Positions 6,856 to 8,303 of a stretch of 8,303 nucleotides of DNA are shown here, piece by piece. The position numbers were made by a program, and so were the translations under genes. The stretch is taken from contig DQCL01000352.1 in assembly GCA_003533975.1 (NCBI GenBank), positions 18,913 through 27,215 on the forward strand, written 5' to 3'. The DNA is from Octadecabacter sp. (GTDB lineage: Bacteria; Pseudomonadota; Alphaproteobacteria; Rhodobacterales; Rhodobacteraceae). Position 1 is the stretch's first letter; each line of letters starts with the position of its first letter. The notes beneath the pieces were generated by a model. It was given only the letters and a program-made list of their open reading frames with translations. It was not told where the DNA came from and made no database searches.

Positions 6856-7770
6856 TCAGGCAAATATCATTGATGAAAGTTTCCGCCGTCCGTTCAAAAC
6901 AACCGGATCAGTGGGCTTAAGCGCTTCAAAAACCGTGAACAACTGCGCCTTAGCCGCACCATCATTCCATTCACGATCACGACGAAAACTCTCAAGCAAT
7001 TGCTCAACCGCGCCTTCACTGTCACCGGATGCATGCAGCGCAACGGCCAAATCAAGACGCGCTTGATGGTTGTCACCATCCGCCTCAACCGCTGCGGTCA
7101 ATTCAGCGACAGGGCCAGCATCAACAGCCTGCTTCGCCAATTCCAACGCGGCACGTGCCGCTTCAACCTCAGCTGCGTCGTGCAATTCCGCTGGAACACC
7201 GTTTAAAACAGCTTCCGCGTTTTCCAGATCCTCAAGCGCAAGATGCGCGCGGATCAAACCACCGGCAGCGCCTGCATGTGCGCCGTCTTCTTCCAAAATC
7301 GCCGAGAACGTCTCAACCGCGTCCGCGAATTCACCATCTTCAAGCATGGTTTCAGCAGCCTCAACCGCATCATCCAAACCATTGTCCGGCTCCGGTCCCA
7401 TTTCGGCGATCTTGTTCACAAAGGCTTCAACCTCGCTCGGGGGCAGCGCACCTTGAAAGCCATCCACTGGTTTGCCGTTAAAGAAGGCATAGACCGTCGG
7501 CAGAGACTGAATCTGCAACTGGCCCGCGATCGCTTGGTTCTGGTCCACATCGACCTTAACCATCTTCACCCGCCCACCGGCTTTCTTCACGGCGGCTTCC
7601 AAGCTCGGCCCGAGCGTCTTGCACGGGCCACACCATGCCGCCCAAAAATCGACGATGATTGGAACCGTATTGGACGCCTCAACAACGTCCTGCATGAACG
7701 TGTCTTCGCTTACGTCCTTAATCAAGTCATCCGCGACCGCGGAATTCTGCTCGCCACCAAGTTCAATCAT
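6856..7770 (-). CDS. Thioredoxin-TPR protein, CnoX/YbbN-like co-chaperone
   Basis: This 304-aa protein has a thioredoxin domain (about 15-122) with the redox motif WCGPC (C47, C50) in VDFWAAWCGPCK and the cis-Pro P91 in QSLPTVYAF. The C-terminal half (about 131-304) is Ala/Glu-rich helical repeat of TPR type (for example AAETMLEDGEFADAVETF and LAVALHASGDSEGAVEQL). This architecture matches CnoX (YbbN), a chaperedoxin that holds oxidatively stressed proteins and passes them to GroEL or DnaK. The Escherichia coli form lacks the CxxC, whereas this one keeps a canonical CGPC, so thiol reductase activity is likely. No signal peptide is visible, so it is cytoplasmic. GGAG lies six nt before the ATG. 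It is probably the first gene of an operon with the LON-domain, Trm112 and 102-aa genes, and candidate promoter and repeat sites lie just upstream. Confidence 0.92.
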   Translation of the reverse strand: MIELGGEQNSAVADDLIKDVSEDTFMQDVVEASNTVPIIVDFWAAWCGPCKTLGPSLEAAVKKAGGRVKMVKVDVDQNQAIAGQLQIQSLPTVYAFFNGKPVDGFQGALPPSEVEAFVNKIAEMGPEPDNGLDDAVEAAETMLEDGEFADAVETFSAILEEDGAHAGAAGGLIRAHLALEDLENAEAVLNGVPAELHDAAEVEAARAALELAKQAVDAGPVAELTAAVEADGDNHQARLDLAVALHASGDSEGAVEQLLESFRRDREWNDGAAKAQLFTVFEALKPTDPVVLNGRRKLSSMIFA

Positions 7771-7803
7771 TCTAGTCTCCGATTAGCGCGTTTCGTTTTC
7801 GTC

Positions 7804-7832
7804 TATATGGGCAAGCGCGCGCCAAAGTCCAA
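7804..7832 (-). promoter_or_regulatory. Candidate sigma-70 promoter for the thioredoxin-TPR operon
   Basis: On the minus strand TTGGAC (7832-7827) is followed after 17 nt by CATATA (7809-7804); a shifted -10, TATAGA (7807-7802), would give 19 nt. The expected start is near 7797, leaving a leader of about 27 nt before the ATG at 7770. It is based on consensus only. Read-through from the exonuclease gene is also possible. Confidence 0.4.
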
Positions 7833-7850
7833 GGGGGCATCCTTCTTCTG

Positions 7851-7894
7851 AAGACCCATACCGGACCCATATCAAAACCATACGGTTCCCATAC
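7851..7894 (-). repeat. Four direct RTATGG repeats with exact 11-bp period
   Basis: On the minus strand the hexamers GTATGG (7894-7889), GTATGG (7883-7878), ATATGG (7872-7867) and GTATGG (7861-7856) are separated by 5 nt each, so every unit is 11 bp. Three of the four units read RTATGGG; the last four positions are loose. The array begins eight bp past the exonuclease stop and ends about 19 bp upstream of the candidate -35 of the thioredoxin-TPR promoter. An inverted copy, ATATGG on the plus strand (7805-7810), overlaps the candidate -10. One-turn phasing fits binding of a protein to one DNA face, or a decayed minisatellite. Confidence 0.6.
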
Positions 7895-7901
7895 GACAAA
7901 T

Positions 7902-8303
7902 TTACAGATCAAACGTCGCGAAAACCGGCGCATGGTCCGATGGCTGTTCCCACCCGCGAACCGCACGAATTACGCGACTGGAATGGGCAGAATTTGAGAT
8001 GTCAGCCGTGGCCCAAACGTGGTCCAAACGACGGCCCTTATCGGCGGCGTCCCAGTCCTTCGCGCGGTAGCTCCACCAGCTGTAAAGTTTCCCCTCAGGC
8101 ACATCCGCGCGGGTCACATCGACCCAATCGCCAGCCGCTTGTGTTTCTGCCAGCGCCTCTACTTCCACAGGCGTGTGACTAACGATCTTCAACAGCTTCT
8201 TGTGGTCCCAAACATCGTCCTCAAGCGGGGCGATGTTCAAATCCCCAACAAGGATCGCCTTTTCAGGCTTGTTTGCAGTAAAATAGTCCCGCATTTCAGA
8301 TAG
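7902..8303 (-). CDS. xthA: Exodeoxyribonuclease III / AP endonuclease, C-terminal half (5' end beyond window)
   Basis: The frame is open at the right edge (first visible residues LSEMRDYF) and ends in TAA at 7904-7902, giving 133 residues, about half of the usual 260 or so. Exonuclease III nicks DNA at abasic sites and degrades 3' ends in base excision repair. The family motifs of the C-terminal half are present: LVGDLNIAP (metal and catalytic Asp-Asn), GRRLDHVW (the usual R-IDH position) and the terminal SDHAPV with the catalytic Asp-His pair. SWWSYRAKDWDAADKG matches the YTWWDYR region of the family. The stretch is intact with no frameshift. It is codirectional with the thioredoxin-TPR gene 131 bp downstream; whether they share a transcript is open. 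Confidence 0.92.
   Translation of the reverse strand, partial: LSEMRDYFTANKPEKAILVGDLNIAPLEDDVWDHKKLLKIVSHTPVEVEALAETQAAGDWVDVTRADVPEGKLYSWWSYRAKDWDAADKGRRLDHVWATADISNSAHSSRVIRAVRGWEQPSDHAPVFATFDL

Noticed and set aside
6831..6863. Longer LON-domain protein starting at TTG 6863
   Set aside because: It would overlap the thioredoxin-TPR gene, has no ribosome site, and adds residues before the conserved LON-domain start; ATG 6830 fits better.
7243..7851. Plus-strand open frame of 202 codons
   Set aside because: It is mostly antisense to the thioredoxin-TPR gene and crosses that gene's promoter region; no motif or ribosome site supports it.
1..8303. Mobile element, defence system, CRISPR or RNA gene
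   Set aside because: Nearly every base is assigned to intact housekeeping-type genes; there are no transposase, integrase or nuclease-toxin motifs, no direct repeats of CRISPR size and no tRNA-like folds.

Overview
The window looks like a core chromosomal segment of an alphaproteobacterium of the Roseobacter/Rhodobacteraceae type. The evidence is the protein style of FtsK, the thioredoxin-TPR protein, the UbiH-family monooxygenase and the Trm112 protein, together with tight gene packing and moderately high GC. This placement rests on recognition of the sequences, not on a search. I see no tRNA, rRNA, insertion sequence, prophage module or CRISPR array.

Left block (1-4302, all minus strand). 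A 442-aa amidase-signature protein is followed, across a 209-bp spacer, by a 392-aa DapC-like aminotransferase. Eleven bp later comes ftsK, whose membrane domain and linker fill the left end; its motor domain lies outside the window. The ftsK reading frame has no stop in the window, so it appears only as an open, truncated frame. Aminotransferase and ftsK look like one transcription unit with a candidate promoter in the 209-bp spacer.

Middle (4303-5641). A UbiH/UbiL-type FAD monooxygenase (ubiquinone ring hydroxylation) is the only plus-strand gene. It diverges from the amidase across 77 bp and probably starts from a leaderless or nearly leaderless mRNA. It ends at a hairpin/T-run terminator, facing the next operon.

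Right block (5641-8303, all minus strand). In transcription order it holds the 3' half of an exonuclease III gene, a CnoX/YbbN-like thioredoxin-TPR protein with an intact CGPC site, a LON substrate-binding-domain protein, a Trm112-family zinc-ribbon protein (4-nt ATGA overlap with the LON gene) and an unrecognised 102-aa protein with a perfect Shine-Dalgarno. The last four are closely spaced and probably co-transcribed, which suggests a protein-quality/translation-support operon.

I found no convincing new multi-gene system. The signals that stand out are regulatory: four RTATGG boxes at exact 11-bp spacing upstream of the thioredoxin-TPR gene; the leaderless ubiH start; an inverted repeat that can hide the Shine-Dalgarno of the 102-aa gene behind the trm112 stop codon; and a TTGCG cluster upstream of the aminotransferase-ftsK promoter.
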